Assembly: GCA_038277395.1 (NCBI GenBank)
Contig: CM076196.1
Location: 126,911,410 to 126,975,409 of the forward strand
Direction: 5' to 3'
Length of the DNA stretch: 64,000 nucleotides
DNA from: Dryocosmus kuriphilus
Taxonomy: Eukaryota; Arthropoda; Insecta; Hymenoptera; Cynipidae
Shown here: positions 21,351 through 31,596 of the stretch, piece by piece
How positions within the stretch are numbered: position 1 is the stretch's first letter
How the letters are laid out: each line of letters begins with the position of its first letter
Notes under the pieces: model-generated
Database searches by the model: none
Told to the model about the DNA's origin: nothing
Seen by the model: only the letters and a program-made list of their open reading frames with translations
Program-made: the position numbers and the translations under genes

Positions 21351-22097
21351 CTGGAGGTCCAAAATTTTACGCGTCAAGAAGATGAAAATGGGGGAAGATT
21401 CAGAGTAAATTGTTTGGTAGTAGTTTTTTATTGTTTAATTGCATATATGTATAAAGCCTCTCTTCGCCTGCTCGGCATGAAAAACTTCACACATGTACGT
21501 ATATTTGGATAATTAGCTCTTAACAATGTCAAATTGTATAACCAATAGATTTTTCTTATTTCAGCAAATTGGTGGATATGTGGTACCCCCCAGCAGTAGC
21601 AAATTCTTACATTTAAATTTTATCTTTTACATCCTTGACTTAAAAATTAGCATATAAGTTTGCCTTTTTTTAAATAAATAAAAATTTGATAAATTTTTCA
21701 AATAGTTGCATCAAAAAACGAATTGAATACCAGTAGTAACAAAAGTAGTAGTAGCAGTACCAGTAATATTAGGAGTGATCAAACTGAAGATAAGTATGTT
21801 TTTAAATAATATTTTTGAGAGAACTGACTCTTTCCCCCTCCACGCGGCCGGGGCTGCACGCGGGCGGGCGTGGTCCACTGGCGCTGAAAATGAGCTTATA
21901 CAGCGCCGCCGCGTCGCGGTGACCAGGGTTATAAGCTCATTTCCCTGGCCCCTGCAACCAGGCACATGAGCTTATTCGCCTATTTGCCTCATGCGAGGGA
22001 CAAATGAGCTTACATGTCCCACGCATGCGTCGCGAGTGTTAAAAACCATTTGAATTTTTTAAAATCTTAATTTCACAATCATTTAAAAGAGAAAACG
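21351..22097. other. foreign or rearranged block replacing polB end and ATPase start
   Basis: Polymerase similarity stops at about 21350 and ATPase similarity begins at 22100 already at the Walker B motif. The stretch between is mostly AT-rich without coding signs, then switches abruptly at about 21830 to a GC-rich block of roughly 200 bases holding the hairpin array. About one polymerase C terminus and one P-loop half are absent. Confidence 0.6.
21880..22027. repeat. array of four hairpins with a shared 14-base loop
   Basis: Four perfect or near-perfect stems, all different, each enclose exactly 14 bases containing ATGAGCTTA. H1: GGCGCTG (21880) / CAGCGCC (21901). H2: CCAGGG (21923) / CCCTGG (21943), loop in reverse orientation. 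H3: AGGC (21960) / GCCT (21978), extended by GCA/TGC across an internal loop. H4: GGGAC (21997) / GTCCC (22016), extended to CATGCG/CGCATG across one A-A mismatch. Loops, read in motif direction, are AAAATGAGCTTATA, AAATGAGCTTATAA, ACATGAGCTTATTC and AAATGAGCTTACAT. Different stems around a fixed loop imply selection on structure or a mechanism that writes such units. Confidence 0.85.
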
Positions 22098-22099
22098 TA

Positions 22100-22549
22100 C
22101 CTAAACTCGTAATTATAGATGATTTTATGCGCAAGTCGTCAAATAACACAGTCGTTGATCTTTTCACCAAGGGAAGTCATCACCAAAATCTGATTGTAAT
22201 CTTTATATCGCAAAATATTTTCCATTGGGATCACGGACAACGTGATATTTCTCTGAATGCAAATTACATTGTAGTGTTTAAAAACCCACGGGATCGAGCA
22301 CAAATTCAACATCTCACTAGACGGGTATACTCTGAAAATCAACGCTTTCTACAGGAAGCTTATTATGACGCAACTTGCACCCCACACGGTTACCTACACC
22401 TAGATTTAAAACAATCCACCCCTGAAAACTGTAGATTTAGAACTTGTATATTTCCGGACGACTTACAACATTATGCCTACGTACCAGCAAAGGGTATAAA
22501 AGCAGGCACACAGAGAAATCTAATACCAGTTGTACGTTTGTCATGCTGA
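22100..22549 (+). pseudogene. Polinton genome-packaging ATPase, C-terminal half
   Basis: This is the FtsK/HerA-type ATPase that in Polintons is thought to pump DNA into the capsid. The frame enters at the Walker B motif LVIIDD (about 22106) and continues through VIFISQNIF, ANYIVVFKNPRD and the C-terminal LHLDLKQSTPENCRFRTCIFPDD block to a stop at 22547. The Walker A P-loop half is absent; the sequence upstream is the unrelated insert. What remains has an uninterrupted frame of 150 codons. The gene cannot make an active ATPase. Gene order (polymerase, ATPase, small protein, integrase) fits a Polinton. Confidence 0.85.
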
Positions 22550-22892
22550 CGTGTGCACGCAAATCCAGCGGGAAGAAGAATATTAAAACATTACGCGCTC
22601 TCTACCATTTGGATGCAAATCAACGGCGCACCATTTTAAAAAAAGTGAACCCAAACTCGTTAAAAGTATCTGTGAATGTACATTAAACGTTTTGCATGGA
22701 AACGTGTCTCTAAAGCAGGTTGAAAAGAGAAAATTAAAAAAACACAGACAGTCATTAAAAAAATTAGTGGCACCTCACGGTACGTGGAAGAGCAAGAAAC
22801 GTTTAATTGTGGAAAAAGGAGAGGGATTTTTACCCCTTTTACTAGCACCAATCCTTGGTATACTCTTTTCTAATATGTTTTCATCACCGTAG
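22543..22892 (+). pseudogene. small Polinton protein with basic middle and hydrophobic tail
   Basis: The ATG at 22543 overlaps the end of the ATPase frame. A frameshift near 22645 separates the N part (frame ending 22686) from the C part (22692-22892). The C part is Lys/Arg-rich around KQVEKRKLKKHRQSLKK, followed by a hydrophobic stretch GFLPLLLAPILGILFS that could cross or bind a membrane. Short proteins of this plan, basic with a FLPLLLAP-like tail, are a recurring Polinton/Maverick component; the role is thought to be virion-associated, which is inference here. Confidence 0.6.
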
Positions 22893-22900
22893 TTACTCTT

Positions 22901-22904
<4 letters not shown>

Positions 22905-22930
<26 letters not shown>
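22905..22930. repeat. (TA)n microsatellite
   Basis: A run of TA dinucleotides within the Polinton remains, between the small protein gene and the accessory gene. Confidence 0.85.
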
Positions 22931-22931
<1 letters not shown>

Positions 22932-22988
22932 CAGATCAAGCTGCAGACTGATCCGCAAACTCAGCAACAATACAATTTATTTACAAAT

Positions 22989-23761
22989 TTGTTTACTACA
23001 CAAACACCAGGAAATGCAGTTTCGAGACTCGATGATGAAATGAGTAAAATTTTAAACTCTCCATTATTCATAGATGAATATGAAAAGTTGAAAATATATA
23101 AACAAGTTTTACAAAGGTTTTTTTTCTTTACCGATGAAGCGAAAAATCTAATTGAGAAGAGGAAGAACCAGTTAAAAGGTGGTGTTGATCATGACGGATC
23201 CAGTGTAAAAAGTGCGAAGAATGAAGTGTTGAGTGATGAGGATGATTTAACTCTACCCATTTGGGATATTACCGCATCTGTGCCAAAAACTTATAGGGAC
23301 AAGAGTGAACTTTTGCTTGAAAAATTACGAGCGCCAGAGATTAAAAACAGAATAAAGTGGAATAAACGTCTTTATTGACGGAGCGCATATCGAGAAATCA
23401 AATATTACAGATTTAGTTAACGACGCTGTACGATACATAAAATCAATTACTGTACCAGGAAGACGTGAGTTTGCAGATTTTCTTCAGAGAATTAAAGCAC
23501 CCAAAGAACTTGCAGGTAATCGTAAATACTGGAGATCAAGCCTACACATCTGTAACAAGATTATTAAACAACTCTCGTAAAACTTCAACAACGAGAAATA
23601 AGTCGAGAAAACCTGTTGATAAAAATGAAAATTTACCATATCAACCACTTTTGACCGATGATGAAAACTATGAGAGTACCAGTGATAAAGAAGCTTCAGA
23701 TAATAGCGATACTAGTAAAAGGAATACTCCTCGAAGCCATTGGTTGGAGTTTAATCTGTAA
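22989..23761 (+). pseudogene. Polinton-type accessory protein upstream of integrase
   Basis: An open frame at 22989-23378 is followed by the same protein in shifted frames: a part from about 23376 containing SNITDLVNDAVRYIK and FADFLQRIKAPKELAGN, then an acidic tail at 23540-23761. The motif order (LDDEMSKILNS, then a Glu/Lys-rich helix, then DITASVPKTYRDK, then the NITDLVNDA block) matches a protein repeatedly found in arthropod Polintons and their relatives. I do not know its function. It shows at least two frameshifts, so it is a pseudogene. It sits directly before the integrase on the same strand. Confidence 0.55.
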
Positions 23762-23763
23762 AC

Positions 23764-24765
23764 ATGAAACAGCTGGAAAACTTATATTATAACCCTGCTC
23801 ATGAGGCTTCTTACTCTGGTGTAGAAAAGATTACCAAGGCTACATGGAAAAAGATTCCTCGTAAACAAGTAATCGACTGGTTAAAGGGTCAAGATGCATA
23901 CAATCTTCATCGTCCCATTAGACGGAAATTTGCTAGACAACATTATAGTGTCTGTAATATTAATAATGTTTGGGAAATTGATCTTGCAGACTTGAGATCT
24001 TTGAAAAGCCAAAATGATGGGTTTTTCTATTTATTGGTGGTCATTGATGTTTTAAGCAAGTTTTTCTGGGTTGAAACACTTCAAACGAAAACTGCATCTA
24101 AAGTTAAAGAAGCGTTTGAACGTATTCTTGAAAGAAGCGGAAATAGAATACCAGTTTACATACAGAGTGACAAGGGGAAGGAGTTTATTGGTAAAAGTTT
24201 TCAAAAACTCTTATAGATCGAGAAATACAATTTCGTGTTACACGCGATCCAACTGTGAAGGCTGCAATTGTTGAAAGTTTCAATCGCACTCTCAAGGAGC
24301 GTACGTGGCGGTACTTTACATACCTCAATACTCATCGTTACATTGATGTACTCCAGCAATTAGTACATGCATACAACAATGCTCGACATTCGAGTACACA
24401 TATGGCACCATCTACGGTCAATCTTCGCAATGCTACAATAGCTTGTGCAAACATACAACGACGATTTGAAAAAGAAGCTTACAGAAGAGCTGTTTTTAAT
24501 TAAAAAGGTTATCACCTGGCGAACAAGTGCATCTGTATTATACGAACTGAAGGATTTATCTGGAGAGCATATTGACGGAATTTTCTACGAGCAAGAATTG
24601 GCTGATATTAAAAATAAGGACTTAAAAAACGACAAATTTATTGTAGAAAAGGTGATTCAGTCAAAAGGACGCGGAGCTAAGGAACAATTCTTCGTAAAGT
24701 GGATGGATTATCCTGAAAAATTCAATTCGTGGATACCAGCTTCTGAACTGAAGATTTTACAATGA
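23764..24765 (+). pseudogene. Polinton integrase with chromodomain, frameshifted
   Basis: A retroviral-type DDE integrase that inserts the element. The first Asp is in VWEIDLADL (about 23970), the second in QSDKGKEF (about 24166), the Glu in AAIVESFNRTLKERTW (about 24270). A C-terminal chromodomain follows at about 24640-24765 (FIVEKVIQSKG...FFVKWMDYPEKFNSWIP). Frameshifts fall near 24210 and again near 24480-24500, splitting three overlapping frames. The DDE triad is still encoded. The next gene's ATG at 24762 overlaps its stop, which is typical of compact Polinton gene packing. Confidence 0.9.
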
Positions 24766-25701
24766 ACGACAAAGATCAGTTTTATCTCATTTTAACAAGT
24801 GATAGTAGTATGAAGTATTTTCCACAGAATACGACCACCCACTTTACCGCACAACTTCCACATGCAATTTGACTGTATGGTCGTTGGGTAGTGGGTTTGC
24901 CGAGATTCAGTTCCCACGATCATTTCTCCATGTGAGAGGTGAATCAAGCATGGAAAATCAAATTTCAATTGTACCAAAATAAGTTGCAGAGAAATTAGGA
25001 TTCATTGAAAAACCTTTAGTTGAAAGCGTTCGATTAAATCATGCTGGCAATGTAGATGTAGCCTTTTCTGAATATGTTGACGAATCACGCCATGCTAATA
25101 ACATTTCAGTTGAACTAGAACTGGCTAAAGGAAAGTGGAAACGACTTGTAACATCTTACTTTCCACCAGGAGTTTATTCTGAAGTGGGAGATTTAATATA
25201 TACTGTAAATAAAACCCCTGAAGTAAATAAACACGTGCTTATAAAACAGGAAAAAAGAAACAATCATTATATAACACTGGAGAAAATATGTAAGGAGGAT
25301 TGTAAAATTACAGGTCTGCATTTGTTTTAATCAGTGAAAAATTATCTAGCATTTTAGGATTTGCAACCCAGGTACTTTTACCTATGGATTCGTACATGGC
25401 ACGTTATCCGCCAACTTTATCAAATGGTCTGCCGAATAAGCTTTTTGTCTATTGCGATCTATGCGAACCACGTATCAATGGTAATGTAAAAACACCACTC
25501 TTGCGAGTTGTACCGGTGGATAAGACAAAATATATTTTTGGGTCCACACAGGTGACAACCTTTTCACCGCCCCATTATATACCTATTCTTCATACTGCGT
25601 TTCGTACGATAGAAATAGATATAAGAGATCATCTTGGGGTTCCTGTACCTTTCGAGCGTGGTACTTCAACTGTGACACTTCATTTCAAACGTATTGAGTA
25701 A
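24762..25701 (+). pseudogene. Polinton minor capsid (penton-like) protein, decayed
   Basis: It starts MNDKDQFYLILTS at 24762 and recovers after several breaks: TGA near 24869, a frameshift near 24900, TAA near 24979 and TAA at 25328. The C-terminal 105 codons (25384-25701) are open, with LPNKLFVYCDLCEP and the closing VPFERGTSTVTLHFKR. This layout is that of the single-jelly-roll minor capsid protein known from Polintons. It lies between integrase and core protein and ends two bases before the next ATG. Confidence 0.75.
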
Positions 25702-25703
25702 AC

Positions 25704-26233
25704 ATGAGTCGTTACACAGATTACTACATATCTCAAGTCGGCGGTGGGGGAATTTCCAAAATCTACATCGGGTCTCATTATCAACGAGGGCACGGAATAG
25801 GAAGTTTTCTCGGTCGGGGCTGTTTCGAAGAGTTTTACCATTTCTTGCACGTGGAGCAAGAGTAGTTGGCAAAGAAGCACTTCGTCAAGGAATAAATGTT
25901 ATTGATGATGTAGAACATAACATACCATTTAAACAGGCTGTAAAGACACGAGTCAATCACACTGGAAGAGAATTAAAGAGGCGTGCAATGGAGGGGGTTA
26001 AAAGTCTAATGAGTGGATCGGGATATAAATTGGATGGCAACAAACATCGTGCTCAGTTGATCGGCCTCCGCAGAACGCTACACATCGCCGTAAAACCTCG
26101 TAAACAAAATAAAAAGAGTGGAAAAAGCAAGAATAAGAAAGCTGTCAAGAGAAAGACAAAGAAAAAATCTAAACGAAAAACACGAGTGAAAAATACGAAA
26201 AGATCGTTAAATGACATTTTTGGAAATAAATAA
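25704..26233 (+). pseudogene. basic virion core protein, frameshifted
   Basis: The ATG at 25704 begins MSRYTDYYISQVGGGG, a Gly-rich start typical of this Polinton protein. A frameshift near 25820-25850 moves to the frame that continues FLARGARVVGKEALRQG to the stop at 26233. The C terminus is dominated by Lys/Arg (KNKKAVKRKTKKKSKRK), as expected for a DNA-condensing core protein similar in plan to adenoviral core proteins. The gene lies between minor and major capsid genes. Confidence 0.65.
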
Positions 26234-26240
26234 AAGAAAA

Positions 26241-27556
26241 ATGTATTTTTTACACTCACACTCGTGCGAGTGCTTGAAATCAGAATTGAACCTCTTCTCA
26301 CTACCACCAATACAAACATCATTAGAGGGCTCTCAATGGATACACTACAAACCCGTTTCATCTCTCACCGATGACTCACCCATCGAATTTGTAATTCCAG
26401 GACAGGGAGATGAGTATATTGATCTTGCTCATACGCTTCTAAGTGTGCGAGTCAAATTAGTGACACCTGAAAAATCTACAGAGAACACCTCTAGTGTAGA
26501 AGCAGTAGGTGTCGTCAAAAATCTTTTGCATTCCATGTTTAATCAGGTGGATGTATACTTTAATCAGAAACCCGTATCTCCACCAAATAATGCATATGCA
26601 TACAGATCGTATATTGAATCACTGCTCAACTATGGACCAGCAACGAAAAAGGTCATCTAACATCAGCTTTATGGGTTAATGATACCGCTGGCAATATGGA
26701 TGATAGTGGAACAGAAAACAAGGATCTCGTTGATCGAAGACTTCTCTTGCCAGCTGGAGAAAAAATTGATCTGATTGGTCACTTGCACTGTGATGTTTTC
26801 AATCAAAATAAGTTTCTCTTGAACGGTGTTGAGCTTAAAGTTCGACTGGTGCGTTCCAAGGATGCTTTTTGTCTTATGGATCCTACTAATCAATCCTATC
26901 TCCATATAGAAGAAGCATCTCTTCTTATTCGTCGTACAAAAGTCAGCCCTGGTGTTCTTCTTGCACACACAAAGGCTCTTTCACAAGGCACTGCCAAATA
27001 TCGACTCACCAGAGTAGAGATTAAAACACTCACAATTCATGCTGGTGTTTATAATGAAACTCTCGATAATGTTATACTTGGTCAGCTACCGAAGAGGGTG
27101 ATTATTGGATTTGTTGAGAATGAGTCATTCAATGGACATCGAGGTAAAAATCCCTACAATTTCAAATACTTCAACATTAATCATTTATCTCTTTATTTGG
27201 ATAGAATGCAAATTCCGTCAAAGCCTCTGCAACCAGATTTCTCAGTGGGAAAGTTATATGTCGATTCTTTCCATACGCTGTTTTCCGGAACAGGAATTCA
27301 TTTTCTGAATAAGGGAAATGATATTGATCGATTCGATTATGCAAACGGGTACTATCTCTTTGCATTTGATCTAACACCCGATCTTTCTGCACATTGTCAG
27401 TCGCACTGGAATCTTATTAAACATGGCAGCTTACGAACTGAAATGCGTGTAGCAGAACCACTAAAGCAAACTATTAACTGTATAGTCTACGCTGGATATG
27501 ATAACGTCTTGGACATTGACTCTTCGAGACAGGTTATAGTAGATTACAGTGGTTAG
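26241..27556 (+). pseudogene. Polinton major capsid protein, one frameshift
   Basis: A double-jelly-roll capsid protein. The frame starts at ATG 26241 with HSHSCECLKSELNLF, then PIEFVIPGQGDEYIDL, VDVYFNQKPVSPPNNAYAYR and, after a single-base shift in or near the A/G run at 26646-26655, DLVDRRLLLPAGEKIDLIG through VIIGFVENESFNGH to a stop at 27554. Apart from that one shift the whole length (about 438 codons) is readable. It is much better preserved than the polymerase. A sequencing or assembly error at the homopolymer cannot be excluded. Confidence 0.9.
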
Positions 27557-27651
27557 AACCTGCATAGACCTGTACAAACCTGTTTACCGGAACCGGTTTT
27601 TACAATCGACCGCAAGTGGAGGGGATACAGAGCATCGAATATGTACCTGAG

Positions 27652-27673
27652 TATAAAATGAAATCTATTCAGT
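27652..27673 (+). promoter_or_regulatory. candidate TATA box for the protease gene
   Basis: TATAAAA at 27652-27658 lies 75 bases before the protease ATG at 27733. A TCAGT at 27669 is too close to be its usual initiator, so the start site would be near 27680. Support is motif-based only. Confidence 0.35.
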
Positions 27674-27732
27674 TGTCGCTAGTCTCTTGTGAGGGTCTCA
27701 TCATCCAAGTTTTTACCGTTGGTTGAAAAACA

Positions 27733-28920
27733 ATGGACTATATAATCGACATCCGAGGCTTTCGTGATATAGACAATCAGTTTATACAAAAGGAGGTGGC
27801 TGTCGTTGCTGTTAATCATAAATACACAGCAGATTGGATTGCTGCATCACCGTGTGTGTTCTCTGAACTTCCTGCAAGTGCGAAATCACAAAACAATTGG
27901 TTAACCTGTTTCTACCATGGAATTGAATGGTTCGATGCAGATACTCCGTTGAAGTTTGTGTATGCCAATCTTCGTGAAGTTGCTAAAACTGCGACGCAGA
28001 TTTACACACGTGGCCGTAAAAAGGCTTCTGTTTTGCAAAAAATTACCAGCAGACAGATTATCAATTATGAAGAACTAACCTGCCCAGCCCTCGGAAAACT
28101 CGAACATAGACAAGAATTCTGTTTTCACCATGGAGTCAAAAAGGAGGAATTGTTCAAGTGTGCTCTCAACAATCCTCTGAAGCTTCGTCACTGCCTTCGA
28201 AAACAACGACAAGAAGAAATACTTTGTAAAATTTCAAACAAAAAGACATCGTGTGGGGAAACCTTCATTGCCAAGAATTCAGTTCCGGACGGGATTGAAT
28301 CTTCAAATAAATCAACTGCGCTTACGAAATGGTGCGCATTCAAAATGAACAGTCTAGAGATATTGCAGGCAATTCAGATTTTAAAAGTGCCCACGATTGG
28401 TGTGTATCCGGCAGATCAAATTCCTAAAACCTGGACAAGACCAGCTGCAATAGCAGTTAACGCCGATGACCACACTCAGTCTGGTTCCCACTGGATCGGA
28501 ATCCATATTGACGGTACCGGTAGAGGAACCTACTTTGACAGCTACGGGATACCGCCTCTTATTCCTCAACATCTTCATCGTCTACGAGGAAACTCTACCC
28601 TCTACAAATGGAACACAAAACAACTACAGAGCCCCTCTTCAAATGTATGCGGTCAGTTTTGTATCATGTTTGTTCATCATATGTGTAGTGGTGGCACTTT
28701 GCGTAATTTTACTGATATTTTTACGGACAATTTATTAGACAACGACCGCATTGTGGTAAGCTTTCATAAAAAACTTTTAGACAAGCATAAATTGAAATGG
28801 GTTAGAGCCCCAAATTCTAAACATGGCGGCAGCTGCGTCTGCTCGCTACAAAATAAAAATCGGTTAGATTCACGTGTACAATCATGTAAATCGAAACTGG
28901 GTACTTTGTACCTTTTGTAA
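27733..28920 (+). CDS. adenain-like cysteine protease of the Polinton, intact
   Basis: An uninterrupted 395-codon frame from ATG 27733. The C-terminal half (from about residue 205) is an adenovirus-type maturation protease that would process capsid proteins: catalytic His253 in SHWIGIHID, acidic Asp269 in TYFDSYG, oxyanion Gln299 and nucleophile Cys306 in NVCGQFC, with the Gln seven residues before the Cys as in adenain. The N-terminal about 200 residues are not protease; they include a Cys/His-bearing central part (about residues 115-165). This is the only long Polinton frame here without a break. It is on the plus strand, 176 bases after the capsid gene, and probably transcribed separately from its own TATA. 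Confidence 0.85.
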   Translation: MDYIIDIRGFRDIDNQFIQKEVAVVAVNHKYTADWIAASPCVFSELPASAKSQNNWLTCFYHGIEWFDADTPLKFVYANLREVAKTATQIYTRGRKKASVLQKITSRQIINYEELTCPALGKLEHRQEFCFHHGVKKEELFKCALNNPLKLRHCLRKQRQEEILCKISNKKTSCGETFIAKNSVPDGIESSNKSTALTKWCAFKMNSLEILQAIQILKVPTIGVYPADQIPKTWTRPAAIAVNADDHTQSGSHWIGIHIDGTGRGTYFDSYGIPPLIPQHLHRLRGNSTLYKWNTKQLQSPSSNVCGQFCIMFVHHMCSGGTLRNFTDIFTDNLLDNDRIVVSFHKKLLDKHKLKWVRAPNSKHGGSCVCSLQNKNRLDSRVQSCKSKLGTLYLL

Positions 28921-29487
28921 GTATTGTATATAATGTATAGGTAATAAATATCGTTCTTTATGGAATAATTAGTTGTAAATTATTCACTTCTTCTCGCTTG
29001 GCCCTCTCTGGTGATTGTAATGACGTAACTCGTTACTTTAAATGTATACCTTTATTCATAGGTTTAAGATTTTAGATATAATTTCTACTTCGCTTCTCAG
29101 ATTTATTCATAACTTTAGAATTAAGAATTTAGATGTAATTTTTTTTTTGATTGAAAAGAAATAAATGCAAAATAAAATAAAAACTATGATTTTCATTTCT
29201 CGAACCTGTCCCCATAATTTTAAGTAACATTATCTTATTTAAATATTTTTGTCATCAGATTTTTTAGTAAAAGATATTTCAACAATTTTTGCGATTTGAA
29301 AGAATAATTAATCTTGATTATTTTAAAAATTAGGTTAGAATTACATAAATCATTTTAATAAAAGTTTAAGAAAATTTTATTAGTATAGAATTAGAGATTT
29401 AATAAGCAATAAATCGTAATTTTATATTTAAAAAAAAATAGAATATTTACATAAATTAATCTAATTATTTTTAATTACCATTAATTA
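28921..29487. other. AT-rich gene-free sequence
   Basis: After the protease stop the sequence is strongly AT-rich and contains no frame of interest. The Polinton right terminus probably lies in this stretch, but I found no inverted counterpart on the left side, so the boundary is not set. Confidence 0.4.
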
Positions 29488-29635
29488 AACCGCCTCCACA
29501 AATTTCCCATAACCCACACTCCACATTACCCCTACCATAACCCACACCATAGACCCCCCACCACAAATTTCCTATACGTGCCCTTTACCCCCATCAGAAA
29601 TTTCCCATACGGGCCCCCTTCTACTCTCATGCTTC
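29488..29635. repeat. C-rich block with repeated AAATTTCC(C)ATA phrases
   Basis: Variants of ACAAATTTCCCATA occur at about 29497, 29563 and 29597, separated by CCCACAC- and CCCCC-rich spacers. The strong C bias on one strand contrasts with the surrounding AT-rich DNA. Nothing codes. Confidence 0.5.
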
Positions 29636-29675
29636 AAAGATAGCTTTGCACGCAGATTATATATTATTTTTTTTT

Positions 29676-30597
29676 ACATTCTCATCAGAGAAGGTATTAG
29701 ATTTATGTAAAATTTGACCGCCCCCAGTTTTCATCAAATCTCCACGTTTTGAGACTCCCTGAGTCAGAAAAAATGGTTTTTACGACGGTGTCTGTCTGTC
29801 TATCGTTATCGTTTGTCGTCGTCTGTGGACGCGATAACTTTCGAATGACTAATCGGATTGGGTTGCCCTTTGGCACACTTCTGTAAAGCGTAAAAAGTAA
29901 GGACGAGTTCGATAACCAGCCACTTTTGACCAACGTTTATGGCTTTATCCATCAAAAACGGTTGTTATAAAATCAAAAAATAGATTTTCCGGCTAAACTG
30001 TGCAAGATACACAAAATATACATATAACCAAAATTATTTGTCTTAAAAAAATCTACAAATTTTATCTTAAGCATTTTTTGATGAAATGCACGGTTTTTGT
30101 TTTAATCGAGACAACGTTATTAAAAATAAAAAATTCAAATTTCCTGCCAAAATATACAAGATACGAAAAAAATGATAATAAAGAAAGTTATTCACCTCAA
30201 AAAGATCTACAAATTTGCTTCCTATCATTTTTTTGAACAGATGCGCAGTTTTTGAGTTATTCGTGAAATATGTTAATATAAAGAAAACCACTTTTCAGCA
30301 AAACTATGCAAGATATGAGAAAATATTAACAAGCAGAATTGTTCACCTAGGAAAGAGCTACAAAATTTATTCATAAGACTCATCGTTTTACTTTTAAGAA
30401 TCGAAAGCATGTATTGTGAAAATTTGGAAAATCACAAAAAAACTTTACTAATCTACAATGTGTTCAAAAAAAATGTAATTATCGAGCGCCAAGCGCGAGT
30501 GCCAACAGACGCGCGCCCTAGGCGCGTTCATACTTCGCACGAAGCGCGCGATGAAAATGTGCCCGCGAAGCGGGCAGATTTTTTTAATTGACAAGTG
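29676..30597 (-). repeat. hairpin-tailed repeat family, single inverted copy
   Basis: The block starts ATTCTCATCAGAGAAGGTATTAG and is the reverse complement of the units arrayed at 41.6-44.6 kb, including the GTCTGTCTGTCT/CGTCGTC microsatellite part (about 29790-29830) and the AAATTTGTAGAT phrases (seen here as ATCTACAAATTT). It ends at 30480-30597 in a cluster of GC-rich hairpins, among them CGCGCC/GGCGCG and GCCCGC-GAA-GCGGGC. No coding gene. The terminal hairpin plus internal minisatellite layout recalls Helentron-associated non-autonomous elements, but I could not confirm the termini. Confidence 0.6.
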
Positions 30598-31596
30598 CAA
30601 GTTACCAATGTGATATTGTTATGGTATATACTTTGAACCAGGTACTTTGAACAACTTTGAAAAATTTGACCTTTAAATTTACGCATTTCTCAAACCCGAA
30701 AGAAGTTTTTTAGCACAATTGTTATCTTCATATGATTAGACAATATCACGACAAGCAATTTGCAATCTATATTGTGCGGGTTCTTCGAATATGTAACTAA
30801 TTTTAAAAAATGGCGTGTTTATACAAAATCTCTCGATCCTGCAAGAAATTCGAATAAAAAAGAATGATTTAAAGAATTCTTTCCGCGTGACATTTTGAAA
30901 TTATTATCATCAGAAAATTGCTGAAACACAGCATTTTTATACTTATTCATTCTCATTCCTTTAACTCAACTGATTTTGTTCGCATTATTTAATATAATCA
31001 AAACAATTAAAGATCAATATTTCGTAGCATTTTTGTACTAGACCATTCATTTATAACGAATTTTTATGCTCAAAATCAGCATACGGGATCAAAAAAATAT
31101 GTTTATAAATCTTTAGCCACATAAAGATAGGGGGAGAGGAGGTACATTTGCCTACGTCTCTACGAAGTCCTTCTTGGTCGGGGCTTGCCGCACGTTTCAC
31201 GAACTGATTTTTGTATATTTACAATTAACATAGTTTCTATTACACTCTTAAAGATATAATCAAGGAAACCCGAATTTAGTGCGTGAGTCTTTTATCATCA
31301 AAAAACTTTTGCCGTAATCGGATATAAATTATGCATTTTTTTAGTATCACTCACTTATTCGGATGAAGTGGAAGAAAATAAATTGATAATAAAACGTTTG
31401 AAACAAAAATTTAGACAAGATTTTTGGATGCGTGGTCAAAAGCTCATTAAACCGAATTTTTAAGTTTTACGAATCTTCTTAAATATTTTTTAAAAATTGG
31501 TTTTCGAGATTAGGTGTTTCTTTTGCTTTTTTATTTTTCTGAATGAAAAAATATGTAACATTTTTCTAATTTACTAATGCAAATTTTTTATCACAG
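30598..31596. other. non-coding sequence upstream of the hydrolase exons
   Basis: AT-rich sequence with no supported gene. It is most likely intron or upstream flank of the hydrolase gene; an N-terminal exon was searched for by eye and not found here. Confidence 0.4.

Noticed and set aside
21880..22027. CRISPR-like array at the hairpin block.
   Set aside because: Spacing is irregular, the repeated part is only the loop, one copy is reversed, and the genome is eukaryotic.
15456..29676. Terminal inverted repeats of the Polinton.
   Set aside because: I compared the left (15.4-17.2 kb) and right (28.9-29.7 kb) flanks by eye and found no convincing inverted match, so I do not give element ends.
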